A stretch of DNA of 64,000 nucleotides from Euclidia mi (GCA_944739405.2 OX123186.2:38921551-38985550); one strand, 5' to 3'. Numbered from the stretch's first letter, positions 32,363-43,553 are shown. Made by a program: numbers and translations. Notes: a model not told the origin generated them from the sequence alone.

Positions 32363-32668
32363 AAGAACAATGCCCATTTCTGGCCCAGTTTGGAACTCAT
32401 GAACAGCATAATAGAGTTTCAATTAGTTGTTGAATAATTCTTTTTATTTATAACTTAATTGAAATTAAACTACAGTTTACGGATTTTATCGCGATGTATT
32501 GGTTTCACTGAGTTATTACATTTGAAACTAATGATCTAGAAACTACATTTTTAATTTATTACTAGCCGACGTTTCAAATTCTTTACAGGATTCATGTTCA
32601 CGGCAGACTGAGGTGATATTTGTCTTTGTCTTGAATTTCAAAGTTATCTCAAAGTACCCGAACATTTT

Positions 32669-35125
32669 TCAACTATTGGTGTTACTATCTACGCAGAATG
32701 TGCTCACTGTGTCTTGATGTCTTCTGGTGACTTTGTCCTTCTTGGGTTTCATTAGCCTGATAACAGGGTCCCAAGTTGGAGGAACATTCCAACCATCTTC
32801 CCTATTGAAATTAGGATGTTTTTTAATTTCAATAGCTTCACGTATCATTCTTGGAATAAAGCGATGTTCTTTTGCGAGTATCTGTGGTTTATCAAATCGC
32901 AGGTAATGGTTGGTTCCTTGTTCTACATGTTCACACACAGCAGACTTCGTTGAGCGTTTGTGTTTAATGTCAGCTATATGTTCCTTTAGTCGAATGCCTA
33001 TGCTTCTCTTGGTTTGTCCAATGTATGAGAGCCCACACTCACAGTCTATCTTGTAAACCCCGGCCTCTTGTAAGGGTAACTGACTCTTGACAGATGGTAA
33101 TAATTGGCTTATCTTCGTTGGCGGCTTGTAGAAAGTTTTGATCGAAGCTCGCTTCAAGATATAACCAATCTTGTCGGTCACGCCCTTGATGTATGGGAGG
33201 ACAGCAGGTTGTCTCTCTACTGTGGCTGGCTTGTTCTTCGGGGATCTGTGACGTTGGCGCGGCAGTCGGAGCTTGTTGTCTTGCAGAACTTGCTTGACAT
33301 TTTGAAGTTCGGCGTCCAGGTGTTTCTTGTCACAGATCCCCCGGGCTCTCTGAAACAAAGACATTCCTACGGTAGCTAACTGTTTAGGATGGTGGTGAGA
33401 TTCACCGTTTAAGTACCTATTTGTATGTGTCTTTTTCCTATACACAGTGTGGCTCAAAGAGTTGTTTTTGTTCCTGATAACAAGTACACCTAAGAAAGCT
33501 AAAGAATTGTTTGCCTCTAATTCCATTGTAAATTTTATGTGGTTATGAATAGAATTAAGATGGTCTAGGAATACATTAACACTATCTGTTGGTAAAATTG
33601 TAAAAGTGTCATCTACATACCGCTTGTAGAACCTCGGTGTGATGGTGGCAGTCTGCAGGGCTCGCGCCTCGAAGTCCTCCATGAAGATGTCAGCAACAAC
33701 AGGCGATACTGGAGAGCCCATTGCTACACCGTCTACTTGTATGTAGTATTTCTCATCCCATAACAGATAGCCAGTTGTTAAGCAGTGTTTCAATATTTCT
33801 GCATATTCCTCAGGCATGTTGTTCTCTATTAGCTTCCTTCTAGTTATTTCAATACAGTCATGTGCCGGTAAGCATGTGAATAATGACTGTACATCAAAAC
33901 TAACCATAGTTTCCTTGTCAGAGAGATGTAGGTGTTTTATTTCACTGACAAAATGGTAGGAATCCTTTACATGCGCTCTCGTCTTGCCTCTGAGTGGCGA
34001 GAGAATCTTCGCAATGTGTTGAGCCTATCTGTAGGTTGGTGCCCCTATTTGACTGACTATAGGGCGCAGTGGAGCATTTTCCTTGTGTATTTTTGGTAGA
34101 CCATACAATTGAGGAAGTTTTGCACACGATGGTATTAAGTATTTCGCGTCCAGATTCAGTTGTTCGGAGTATTTTTTCACAATGTCACTCGTTTGCTTGA
34201 GTATTTTATTGGTAGGGTCCGTCTTAACCAATTTATATGTACTTTCATCCGACAAAAGATTTTCCATTTTTTGTTTATAATCGGACGTGTCCATCACTAC
34301 CGTTGCATTTCCTTTATCTGCTCGGAGTACTGTTAGTTCAGGTCTAGCTCGTAGGTTCTTCAGTGCAAAATACTCGGGTTTTGGTAGATTCCTTCTCGGC
34401 ACTTTCGACTGGCGCAATACAGCAGAAACGTCCTGACGTATGGCCTCGAAATCTTCCTTACTCACATTGTTCTTGACTAGACAATCCTCAACGTTGCAAA
34501 TAATGGTCTCATACGGTATTCTGGATGGAGTTATCGCATAATTTAAACCTCTACATAATACATTTTCGGTGTTTTGATCTAACGTGTTTTTTGACAGATT
34601 GACAACTGTTTGTCTATGGTCGGCGGACGGTAGCGTGTGATTGGTCCGTGCAAAAACGTTCTGTTTCATTTTGTACTGGTCATTTGATTTTTGTTGTAAT
34701 TTTTCAAATTTTTCTATTTTGTTACGTTTACACGCGTAATATTTTGATGTTTCTCTGTTATTTATTGCATTGATGCATTGTTCAAAATCAAATGGAGTTA
34801 TCAATCTGTATATTTCGTTAGACAAATTCTCAACATTTCTATTTATTCTGCGTAAGTCAGCTCGGTGTTCGTGGATCTTTTGTATGAGTAACTTTTGGCT
34901 TGCCTGTTTTAAGATCTTAGCGCTCCCACGTATGTCCTTCTTGGCTGATATCTTGCAGCATGTAGGGATGAGATCGTGATCCCGGCATCTCTTCAAGAAA
35001 TTTAAAGATGTTATGTATCTTGCGCGCTTGGTTTGTAGATCTTCTAACCGGCGTATTTTTGTTGCGGTTTCCAGTCCGTACTGGTTAACATAGTATCTTC
35101 TTGGGTTTACGCGAATGTTACACAT
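32669..35125 (-). CDS. PLE-B Penelope RT with GIY-YIG endonuclease (one stop)
   Basis: One frame of about 818 codons from the ATG at 35125 (MCNIRVNPRRYYVNQYGLET) to 32669, broken only by a TAG near 34023 between GAPTYR and AQHIAKIL. The N-terminal third is helical. Then come [66 protein letters not shown] and RFYKRYVDDTFTILP, so the YVDD catalytic box is intact. After the RT are HTVYRKKTHTNRYLN and GVYKIDCECGLSYIGQTKRS, the GIY-YIG nuclease with a preceding CEC. The RT primes at a nick made by this nuclease. This is the best preserved PLE in the window. Confidence 0.92.
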
Positions 35126-36531
35126 TGAAATTAAACTACAGTTTACGGATTTTATCGCGATGTATTGGTTTCACTGAGTTATTACATTTGAAACTAATGA
35201 TCTAGAAACTACATTTTTAATTTAATACTAGCCGAAGTTTCGAATTCTTTACAGGATTCATGTTCACGGCAGACTGAGGTGATATTTGTCTTTGTCTTGA
35301 ATTTCAAAGTTATCTCAAAGTACCCGAACATTTTTCAACTATTGGTGTTACTATCTACGCAGAATGTGCTCACTGTGTCTTGATGTCTTCTGGTGACTTT
35401 GTCCTTCTTGGGTTTCATTAGCCTGATAACAGGGTCCCAAGCTGGAGGAACATTCCAACCATCTTCCCTATTGAAATTAGGATGTTTTTTAATTTCAATA
35501 GCTTCACGTATCATTCTTGGAATAAAACGATGTTCTTTTGCGAGTTTCTGTGGTTTATCAAATCGGTAACTGACTCTTGACAGATGGTAATAATTGGCTT
35601 ATCTTCGTTGGCGGCTTGTAGAAAGTTTTGATCGAAGCTCGCTTCAAGATATAACCAATCTTGTCGGTCACGCCCTTGATGTATGGGAGGACAGCAGTTT
35701 GTCTCTCTACTGTGGCTGGCTTGTTCTTCAGCCACAGTAGAAAGACAACCTGCTGTCCTCCCATACATCAAGGGCGTGACCGACAAGATTGGTTATATCT
35801 TGAAGCGAGCTTCGATCAAAACTTTCTACAAGCCGCCAACGAAGATAAGCCAATTATTACCATCTGTCAAGAGTCAGTTACCCTTACAAGAGGCCGGGGT
35901 TTACAAGATAGACTGTGAGTGTGGGCTCTCATACATTGGACAAACCAAGAGAAGCATAGGCATTCGACTAAAGGAACATATAGCTGACATTAAACACAAA
36001 CGCTCAACGAAGTCTGCTGTGTGTGAACATGTAGAACAAGGAACCAACCATTACCTGCGATTTGATAAACCACAGATACTCGCAAAAGAACATCGCTTTA
36101 TTCCAAGAATGATACGTGAAGCTATTGAAATTAGAAACATCCTAATTTCAATAGGGAAGATGGTTGGAATGTTCCTCCAGCTTGGGACCCTGTTATCAGG
36201 CTAATGAAACCCAAGAAGGACAAAGTCACCAGAAGACATCAAGACACAGTGAGCACATTCTGCGTAGATAGTAACACCAATAGTTGAAAAATGTTCGGGT
36301 ACTTTGAGATAACTTTGAAATTCAAGACAAAGACAAATATCACCTCAGTCTGCCGTGAACATGAATCCTGTAAAGAATTCGAAACGTCGGCTAGTAATAA
36401 ATTAAAAATGTAGTTTCTAGATCATTAGTTTCAAATGTAATAACTCAGTGAAACCAATACATCGCGATAAAATCCGTAAACTGTAGTTTAATTTCAATGT
36501 GTAACATTCGCGTAAACCCAAGAAGATACTA
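35126..36531. repeat. PLE-B inverted pseudo-LTR (palindrome)
   Basis: The left arm (35126-35722) is a second copy of the ORF 3' end plus 3' region. The right arm (35727-36531) is the same sequence inverted, encoding [20 protein letters not shown] to IPRMIREAIEI on the plus strand. The junction near 35710-35740 reads ctactgtggctg / cagccacagtag. The left arm lacks about 330 bp of the GIY-YIG core. Both arms run outward into the first bases of the ORF (tgtaacattcgcgtaaaccc). Confidence 0.88.
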
Positions 36532-36543
36532 TATAACTTAATT

Positions 36544-36995
36544 TATAGGCATTAGTATAAGTGTGCCGAGAAACTTTTTTGAGAAATAGGTTTAAAAAGA
36601 TGTGTTATCGTCTAAATAGCCAACACGTAATAGATCAGAAATTGCCAGTAAAGAAATCAAAATATGATATCGATTATCACTTCTTCATTATAGATTTCAT
36701 ATTTTCTCTACTCAAAATGATTTGAGTGACTAGCAAATCTCTACTTGGTCCTTAAACATTCTAAATGTGTGTATTTTTGAAGGAATATATGTGATTAAGT
36801 ACAAATAAGTTCGATTTTGAATCAAATATATGGATAGATAACCTTTGTCCGAAATCCATATCGATTAATCAATATCATTTAAAAACTGTAAAATGGCAAC
36901 ACTTGTTTGACTCTTAAGTAAACACTCTTGTATCGAATGCAATAACAACTACTACGATTTTTGACTGTTCACATCTGGGCCGGCGTCTCTAAGAA
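36544..36995. other. Right part of the insertion that hosts PLE-B
   Basis: AT-rich, no gene seen. It ends with the inverted copy of the 32363 edge. Confidence 0.5.
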
Positions 36996-36997
36996 AA

Positions 36998-37414
36998 ATG
37001 GGCATTATTCTTTGGAACCCGTGTTGCCATAAATACATTGACCGTATTGAGAATATTCAAAAACGTTTTATAAGGTTTCTTTGTTTTCGTTTACAAGTGC
37101 CGTATAACTCAAAAAATTACATTCAACTATGCAAAGAGTTTTATCTTCAGCCACTTGAACATCGCCGCCAGTTAGCAGATTTCTCATTTATGTTAAAAAT
37201 AATATCTAATGAAATTGATTGTCCCAGCTTGTTGCAGAAACTGCACTTCAACATGCCTCAAAGATCAGTTAGATTCAATCTACCTATATTGATTCCATTC
37301 TCATCAACCAACTATGGACAAAACACGTATATGGTGCGAGCAATCAAAGATTTCAAAAGGAATACTCTTTTGACCAATTTAATACCAAATGCATCGTGGC
37401 GCACAGAGAGCTAA
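36998..37414 (+). pseudogene. LINE-4 RT C-terminal part
   Basis: Continues LINE-4 after the insertion: ILWNPCCHKYIDRIENIQKR, FIRFLCFRLQVPY, LEHRRQLADFSFMLK, ending at a TAG at 37412-37414. HLEYAS at 32362 followed by IILWNP is the usual order in this LINE group, which shows the two parts were once joined. Confidence 0.85.
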
Positions 37415-37559
37415 ATCTAAAATTCTTCGACTCGTAGTTTTATCTTAATTTTATAGCAGTGTTGACTCGTAATAGTGCTTTTCTATTATCTACGACTATC
37501 CGTGAGAACCTGTAATTGGCTTACTGCTTCAAATTTCAGTCATTTTGTCTTTATTGTTA

Positions 37560-37606
37560 TAGCGGGCCCCAGATTAAAACTGGGATAACGCTAAGAGGAA
37601 AATGAT
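37560..37606 (+). repeat. SINE 3' end fragment
   Basis: gcgggccccagattaaaact then gggataacgctaagagga matches the 3' ends of the SINEs at 27527-27800 and 58310-58700. Only about 47 bp remain. Confidence 0.7.
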
Positions 37607-37977
37607 GATAATATCGTGGTATCTGTCTTATTTGGATAACGAATGTTATTCAAATTAGACATTTAATTCAATATTAAATAAACCAGTCAACTGCGAGTCG
37701 GACTAGCGTACCGACGGTTCCCAACAAACCTTTAGATATATATAATTATTTTGAAAAATATGTGATGTAACTAAAAATTTAGGGTTTTCAAAATTTTTCC
37801 TATGTGCTTTAAAACGTTGCTTTATGCCAAATTTCAAGATTCCAGATCGACTGGAAATACCCTTTAGTTTTGACTTGAGCCTTTGATATGAATTTCAATT
37901 TTATACCCCTACGGGTTCATGGAGAAAGGGGTGGCACCTTTATTATTAAAAATATTTAAATTAGATGATGTAACTAA

Positions 37978-38722
37978 TGTAAGTAAAACGAAAGTTATGG
38001 TTTTTGAAAAGGAGGAATGCGTTACGGCTTGTAATGTTTTGATCGATGGACAGCGAGTGGAACAAGTGAATGAGTTTGTTTACTTAGGTTGTTGTTTACA
38101 AGACATGGTAAGAATGAAGCAGATATTGAAAGGAGAGTTAATGCAGGTAATAGTGTGAATGGAGCTCTGAAGGCGTTTATGAATAGTCAAAACGTGTCGA
38201 AAAAGGCACGTTTGGCTGTACATAGAGGTGTGTTAGTGCCTACCCTTATATATGGTAGTGATAGTTGGGTATGGCAGAAGTGATTTGAAAGTAGAATAAA
38301 TGCTGTAGAAATGAGAGCACTGAGAAGTATGTGTGGTGTGTCTTTGACCGACAGAGTAAAAAAATGTGTGATACGAGAGTGGTGTGGGATAAAAGAAGAT
38401 GTAGTGACAAGCATTGAGAAAGGCATGTTAAGATGATTTGGGCACATGGAGAGGATGGATGACGATAGACTGACAAAGAAGATATATAAGGCTAGTGTGA
38501 ATGGGACAGGACAAAGGGGAAGACCTAGGAGAACGTTCTCTGACTAGATTGGAGACATCCTGAAAAAAGGACAAGTCAGAAGTACCCTTAACAGAAGAGC
38601 ATGCATGAGAAACTTGATGGGAGTGAGTGAAGCAAGTGAGGTATGTCAGGATCGTTGTAAATGGCGTTCCGTAGTCTCTGCCTTCCCTTCCGGGAAACAG
38701 GCGTGAGTCTATGTATGTATGT
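37978..38722 (+). pseudogene. RTE-clade LINE 3' fragment
   Basis: It encodes KTKVMVFEKEECVTACNV, EQVNEFVYLGCCLQD, then ARLAVHRGVLVPTLIYGSDS, MRALRSMCGVSLTDRV and GQRGRPRRTFSD across frameshifts and stops. This is the RT C-terminus of RTE-type LINEs. The 3' end is gggaaacaggcgtgagtcta followed by (tgta)n. A 10-bp direct repeat atgtaactaa flanks it (37968-37977, 38723-38732). It is 5'-truncated, as most LINE copies are. Confidence 0.8.
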
Positions 38723-38955
38723 ATGTAACTAAAAATTTATGGTTTTCGCAATTTTTTCTTTTTCTGTGTTATAAGAGTTTGCTTCGTGCCAAATTTTAGA
38801 TTCTGAGTTCACGGGAAGTACCCTGTAGGTTTTGATTCCCTTGCGAGTAGTTGCGAGTTTGAAAATATGTTTCAATTGCTGTTTCTGTTGATTGCGATGA
38901 CATAGAAGTTTCATTTTATTACAGCTTAACTGTGTTATAGACCTGAGTATTTGAT

Positions 38956-39227
38956 CATCATCCTCTTAGCGTTATCCCAGTTTCAAGCTGGGGTCCGCTT
39001 ACTAGTTTAACCGGATGGCTGAATATTAGCTTTTCCACAGAGCGACTGCCTGTCTGACCTCCGCAACCCGAAGGGATAGCGATATGCCATGGTTTAGACT
39101 AGTGTCAGTTGATTAAGAAGGTACTGACGCCCTGTAACGACTGTCAAAGATCTTCATGATAACCGGGACGGACGGCTTAACGTGCTCTCCGAGGCACGGG
39201 GCAAGCGATAATTAATAATTCAACAGT
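38956..39227 (-). mobile_element. SINE, 5'-truncated, in locus C
   Basis: Reverse complement of the SINE at 27527-27800, in the same place within the repeat unit and with the same direct repeat (cctgagtatttgat at 38942-38955 and 39228-39241). It even shares the extra bases attaataattcaacagt at its junction, so both copies descend from one insertion. Confidence 0.88.
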
Positions 39228-39318
39228 CCTGAGTATTTGATATGAATTTCAAATTAATAACTCTACGCGTTCATGAGGAAAGAGGTAGTATCTTTAAAAT
39301 TTTAAAAATGTATTTATA

Positions 39319-40604
39319 CGAGGGTCAAACTGAAAGTTCTTAGAACTGGCCACTTATAAACAATATAATAAAAAAAATATTCTAAAATTTGAAAATAGAA
39401 CTCTTTGCCAATATTGCTGAGTATATATTTCCTTCATTTGTCATTTGTTTTACGATTTGGCGGCAAATTGAAAATTGTCTGTGTCACGTCAACATGAATT
39501 TAACACGAGAAAATTTTCGTGCAATGATTTTTTATGACTTTCGATGTCATTTAAGTCAACAAGAAAGTTATGATAGACTACGATTGGCCTTTCACGATGA
39601 AGCCCCATCTCGTGCGACTGTTTACAACTGGTTTAATGAGTTTAAACGTGGTCGCACTAATCTCACTGATGTTGTACGTGAGGGACGGCCTTCTACGGCG
39701 ACGACTGAAAATAACATCTGTGTTGTGCGGCGTATGATAGAGACTGACAAAAGAGTGACCTATCAGCAGATTCGGACAAGCTTAGGCATCGGTATGAGTC
39801 AAGTGCACAAAATCCTCCACGAACATTTAGCGGTCAGGAAGCTTTGCGCCCGGTGGATACCTCATAATTTGACTAAGGCTCAAAAACTCCATCGTGTGGA
39901 TTGGTGCCGTAAAATGATTGAAAGATTTAACGGAGGTGACTCAAATGCTGTGTTCGACATACTAACAGGTGACGAAAGCTGGATTTACTGTTATGATCCT
40001 GAAACCAAAAGACAATCTGCTCAGTGGGTGTTTCCTTTCGAGGAGTTGCCAACTAAAGTGAAGAGAGATCGAAGTGCGGGAAAAAAAATGGTGGCCTCGT
40101 TCTTTGGAAGGATAGGTCATTTCGCAACAATTGTGTTAGAGGATCAAAAAACAGTTTCTGCAGAATGGTACACTACCAATTGTTTGCCACTTGTCTTGGA
40201 AAAAGTTCGAGAGAAACGACCTCGCAGTAGGATCCTCCTTCACCACGACAACGCCTCGTCGCACACCGCCAAGCGAACGATCGACTATTTGGCGACATCA
40301 AACGTTGAATTACTGGGTCACCCGCCGTATAGCCCCGACCTCGTGATTTTTATTTATTTCCAAAAATTAAAGAAAAACTTAAAGGAAAGCGGTTTATGAA
40401 TGCTGAAGAAGCGGTGGCTGCGTATCGCGATGCCATTGAAGAGACCCCTAAGGACGAGTGGGCAAAGTGCTTTTCCCAGTGCTTCCATCGCATGCAGCGG
40501 TGTATTGACGTCAATGGACAATATTTTGAAAAGATATAATAAAACTAATAACTGGCTAATGTAATCAGTTTTTGATTTTCTAAGAACTTTCAGTTTGACC
40601 CTCG
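39319..40604 (+). mobile_element. Mariner transposon, full length
   Basis: 1,286 bp with terminal inverted repeats cgagggtcaaactgaaagtt+cttagaa at left and their complement at right (about 27 bp), flanked by the TA target duplication (39317-39318, 40605-40606). It encodes one transposase. Confidence 0.93.
39494..40539 (+). pseudogene. Mariner transposase (one frameshift)
   Basis: From the ATG at 39494 (MNLTRENFRAMIFYDFRCHL). The N-terminal helix-turn-helix DNA-binding part includes APSRATVYNWFNEFKRG. The catalytic domain has the first aspartate in LTGDESWIYCYDP, the second in LLHHDNASSHTAK and the third in GHPPYSPDL, the DD34D pattern of mariner. Directly after SPDL a short deletion removes the usual A-P-x-D-F step and shifts the frame, so this frame ends at 40399. 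The remaining C-terminus (FMNAEEAVAAYRDAIEETP, MQRCIDVNGQYFEKI) is intact in the next frame and ends at 40537-40539. The subfamily is probably irritans-like or vertumnana-like (uncertain). Confidence 0.9.
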
Positions 40605-42023
40605 TATTTATTAACATTTATGGATTTTTTTCCTTAACCTGTGCTACAAGAAGAAGCCTTGTCCCAAATTTCAAGATTCTAAGTTCATAGGAAGTACCCT
40701 GTAGGTTTTGATTCCCATGTGAACTTCGAAAATTTGTGAGAATTTGCGGCATAAACAGCTGTATCTTTTGGTTGCGTTGGCTTAGAAGTTTGATTCTATT
40801 ACTGCTTAAAAATATTATAGATTTGAGTATTTGATATGAATTTCAATTTAATACCTCTATGCATTCATAAGGAAAGGGCTAGTAACTTCTTTATTTTTTA
40901 GTTTTTATTATAATAATATGATGTAACTAAAAATTTACGGTCTTCGCAATTTTTCTTTTATCTGTGCTATAAGACGTTGACCATAAGTATAAGATGTACG
41001 AACCAGTTCGTACCAAATTTCAAGAATCTAAGTTTACGGGAAGTACCCTGTAGGTTTGATTCCCTTGCCAGTAGGTGCTAGTTTGAAAATATAGTTAAAT
41101 TGCTGTTTCTTTTGATTGCGTTGAGATAGAAGTTTGATTTTGTTACAACTTAGAGGTATAATAGTTCCAAGTATACGATATGAATTTCAATTAAATAACT
41201 TTACGCGTTCATGAGGAAAGAGGTAGTAACTTTAAAATTAATAAAAATATTTTTGTATACGATGGAACTAAAACTTTACGGTTTTCGCAATTTTCCCTTT
41301 ATTTGTGCTATAAGACATTGCTTCGTACCAAATTTCAAGATTCCGAGTTCACGGGAAGTACCCTGTAGGTTTTGATTCCCTTGCGAGTAGTAACGAGAAA
41401 ATATGTGGCTTATATTGCTGTTTCTTTTTATTGCGTTGACATAGAAGTTTGATTTTGTTACAGCTTCAAGGTATTGTAGACTTGAGTATTTGATATGAAT
41501 TTTAATTTAATAGCTTTACGCGTTCATGAGAAAATGGTAATAACTTTAAAATTATTAAAAATATTTTTATGGTATGATGTAACTAAAAATTTACAGTTTT
41601 CGCAATTTTTCCTTTATTTATGCTATAATGCGTTGGTTCGTACCAAATTTCAAGAATCTAAGTTTACGGGAGGTATCCCGTAGATTTTGATTCCCTTGCC
41701 AGTAGTTTCGAGTTTGAAAATATAGTAAAATTGCTGTTTCTTTTGATTGCGTTAAGGTAGAAGTTTGATTTTGTTACAGCTTAAAGGTACAATAGACCCC
41801 AATATTTGATATGAATTTCAATTTAATAACTTTACGCGTTCTTGAGGGAAGAGGTAGTAACTTTAAAATTAATACAATTATTTTTTTATATGATGTAACT
41901 AAAAATTTACGATTTTTGCAATTTTTCCATTATTTGTGCTATAAGGCATTGCTTCGTACCAAATTTCATGATTCTGAAATCACGGGAAGTACCCTGTAGG
42001 TTTTGTGTTTCGAATATTTGCAG

Positions 42024-43335
42024 AAAGGATCATGAGCATTTTTGTATGAGAGCTGGGCGTAAAACCAACAGAAATAAAATGTGTTGTAATTTACTTTATT
42101 GTACTTCTAAATACCCCCTAAATACTTGTTAACCCTAATATCGACCGGGTATCACTGCAAAAAAATCCCAAAGATTGGTTAAATAAAACACACATATTTG
42201 TTAAAAACTACTCTATATTGATACCTTTTATTTAAATATCAATGGTTATCATCAACTATAACATCTAATAAATGTTCTGTGGGTGCAATGAAAGGCTTAC
42301 CCTAAAAACAAAACTGAAACTATGTGGGCACAACTTCCTACTGTTCTTCTGCCTGTTAAGCAAGTACAGTAATGCTCAACTATCGCATTTCTACCGATTT
42401 GGACGCTATCGATCAAAATGTAAGTATAATATGTGCGCGATCTGACATGCCGTGACTGTATTTTAATTCGAAGCAACCACACATTAGTTTGCAGAATACG
42501 ACATCTGTTTAAATCATCTAATGACTCTTCTCTATATAATTCAATTAAATAAACACCATCGCGGAAATGTTCTGCGACATATGATTTTGCTAGTTTTATA
42601 TGATAAGTTCCCAAACCGTGAAGCACTATACATTCCTCTGTTAAACGTGGAAAATCATTTAGGAATGGTAGATTTGCTTCCATTCTTACAAAGACTCGAC
42701 GTTGTCGATTCAGATTTTTAAGTATGACGTAATCGAATAAACGATTCGGGTTGTTTATTTTTTCATCAATAATGTTTATTATATCCGAAGCTAGTCCGAA
42801 GTAGCAGGTTTTAGTAGTAAAAATAAGTACCGCAAGGATGAGGTTTCATTACTAAAAAAAATTAAAATCATGCTGGGAAAAATATCCCCTATGCCCTAAA
42901 AAGGGTTAAGAAAGCAATGGCAGGGGTCAGAAGTCGTATATATAAACCGATGATAGCAAAACGTGAGCAAATAACAAAATATCAATAACGACTGACGTGC
43001 ATTGCCCGGCCTGCCCGCACACTTGTTTTTTGGTCGGCGCCTGAATAAGAGAGAAGTTAGAAAGGGATGGAATGTAGTAATTCTGTTAGGTTATCAACCA
43101 ATAGATTGGTTTCTTTGGCCTAGCTCTGCACAACATCGTGTCGTGTTATCTCCGTTGTATTAGCGATTGTTTTGGATTCTATAAAAAATACGTTTGAACA
43201 ACATTGATTATCTCTGCTCACCGGTTGTTTGAGTGATTGCCGTCATAGTATAAAATGAAGTAATGGTCATTAGCTTTCACATAAAATATGTTTTAAAGCT
43301 GTTGGTTTTACGCCCATTTTGACCGTGACCCTTTA
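42024..43335. mobile_element. DNA transposon with SWIM-finger remnant (MULE-like?)
   Basis: Terminal inverted repeats: gggcgtaaaaccaacag near 42056 and ctgttggttttacgccc near 43302, with a weaker extension aaaggatcatgagcattttt against the complement of aaaatgggcgt... and tgaccgtgaccctt. The flanks tttgcag and tttacag are a likely imperfect 7-8-bp target duplication inside a 316-bp unit. It is about 1.3 kb, so shortened. A SWIM finger plus an 8-9-bp duplication would fit the Mutator-like group (inference). Confidence 0.6.
42297..42683 (-). pseudogene. SWIM zinc-finger protein fragment
   Basis: An open 128-residue frame starting MEANLPFLNDFPRLTEECIV and ending YCTCLTGRRTVGSCAHIVSV+LFLG at a stop at 42297. 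The C-x-C...C-x-H spacing near the C-terminus is a SWIM zinc finger. The segment before it (KSYVAEHF, VWLLRIKIQSRHVRS) is what such proteins often have ahead of the finger. The DDE catalytic region is absent. It is probably the tail of a transposase or of a protein captured by the surrounding DNA transposon. Confidence 0.55.
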
Positions 43336-43553
43336 CAGCATAAATGGATGTATCTTTTGATTGCGTTGGCTTAGAAGTTTGATTTTTTCATAGCTTCAAG
43401 GGACAGTAGATTTGACTAATTAATATAAATTTCAGTTTGATACCTCCACGCGTTTCTGAGAAAAATGGTCTTGACAGACGGACGGACAACAAAGTGATCC
43501 TATAAGGGTTCCGTTTTTTCATTTCGAGGTTCGGAACCCTAAAAAGTTTAGTA

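Larger units (their letters stand above)
32461..36531 (-). mobile_element. PLE-B: Penelope-like element with inverted pseudo-LTR
   Basis: A 4,071-bp insertion with the 12-bp direct repeat tataacttaatt on both sides (32449-32460, 36532-36543). In minus orientation: an inverted-repeat 5' region (36531-35126), one long ORF (35125-32669) and a 3' region (32668-32461). The 3' region and the ORF end are repeated next to the ORF start, the pseudo-LTR arrangement known for Penelope-like elements. Confidence 0.9.
32363..36995. mobile_element. Insertion with inverted ends splitting LINE-4, holding PLE-B
   Basis: LINE-4 is broken between HLEYAS and ILWNP. The left edge reads caaagaacaatgcccatttc then tggcccag; the right edge ctgggcc...aaaaatgggcattattcttt. 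These are inverted copies. Without PLE-B (32461-36531) and its target duplication the insert is about 550 bp and AT-rich, with no gene. It could be a foldback/MITE-type element. The inverted match extends into LINE-4 sequence itself on the right. Confidence 0.6.
37692..43553 (+). repeat. 316-bp-unit repeat, locus C, with nested insertions
   Basis: Starts gagtcggactagcgtaccga then ggttcccaacaaacc and ends gacagacggacggacaacaa ... ttcggaaccctaaaaag. The landmark gtaccaaatttca recurs at about 41009, 41327, 41640 and 41957 (313-318 bp spacing). It hosts an RTE fragment, a SINE, a mariner and a SWIM-finger transposon. Both ends match locus B reversed, and the flanks do not. Short frames within the units are not conserved. 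Confidence 0.85.
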
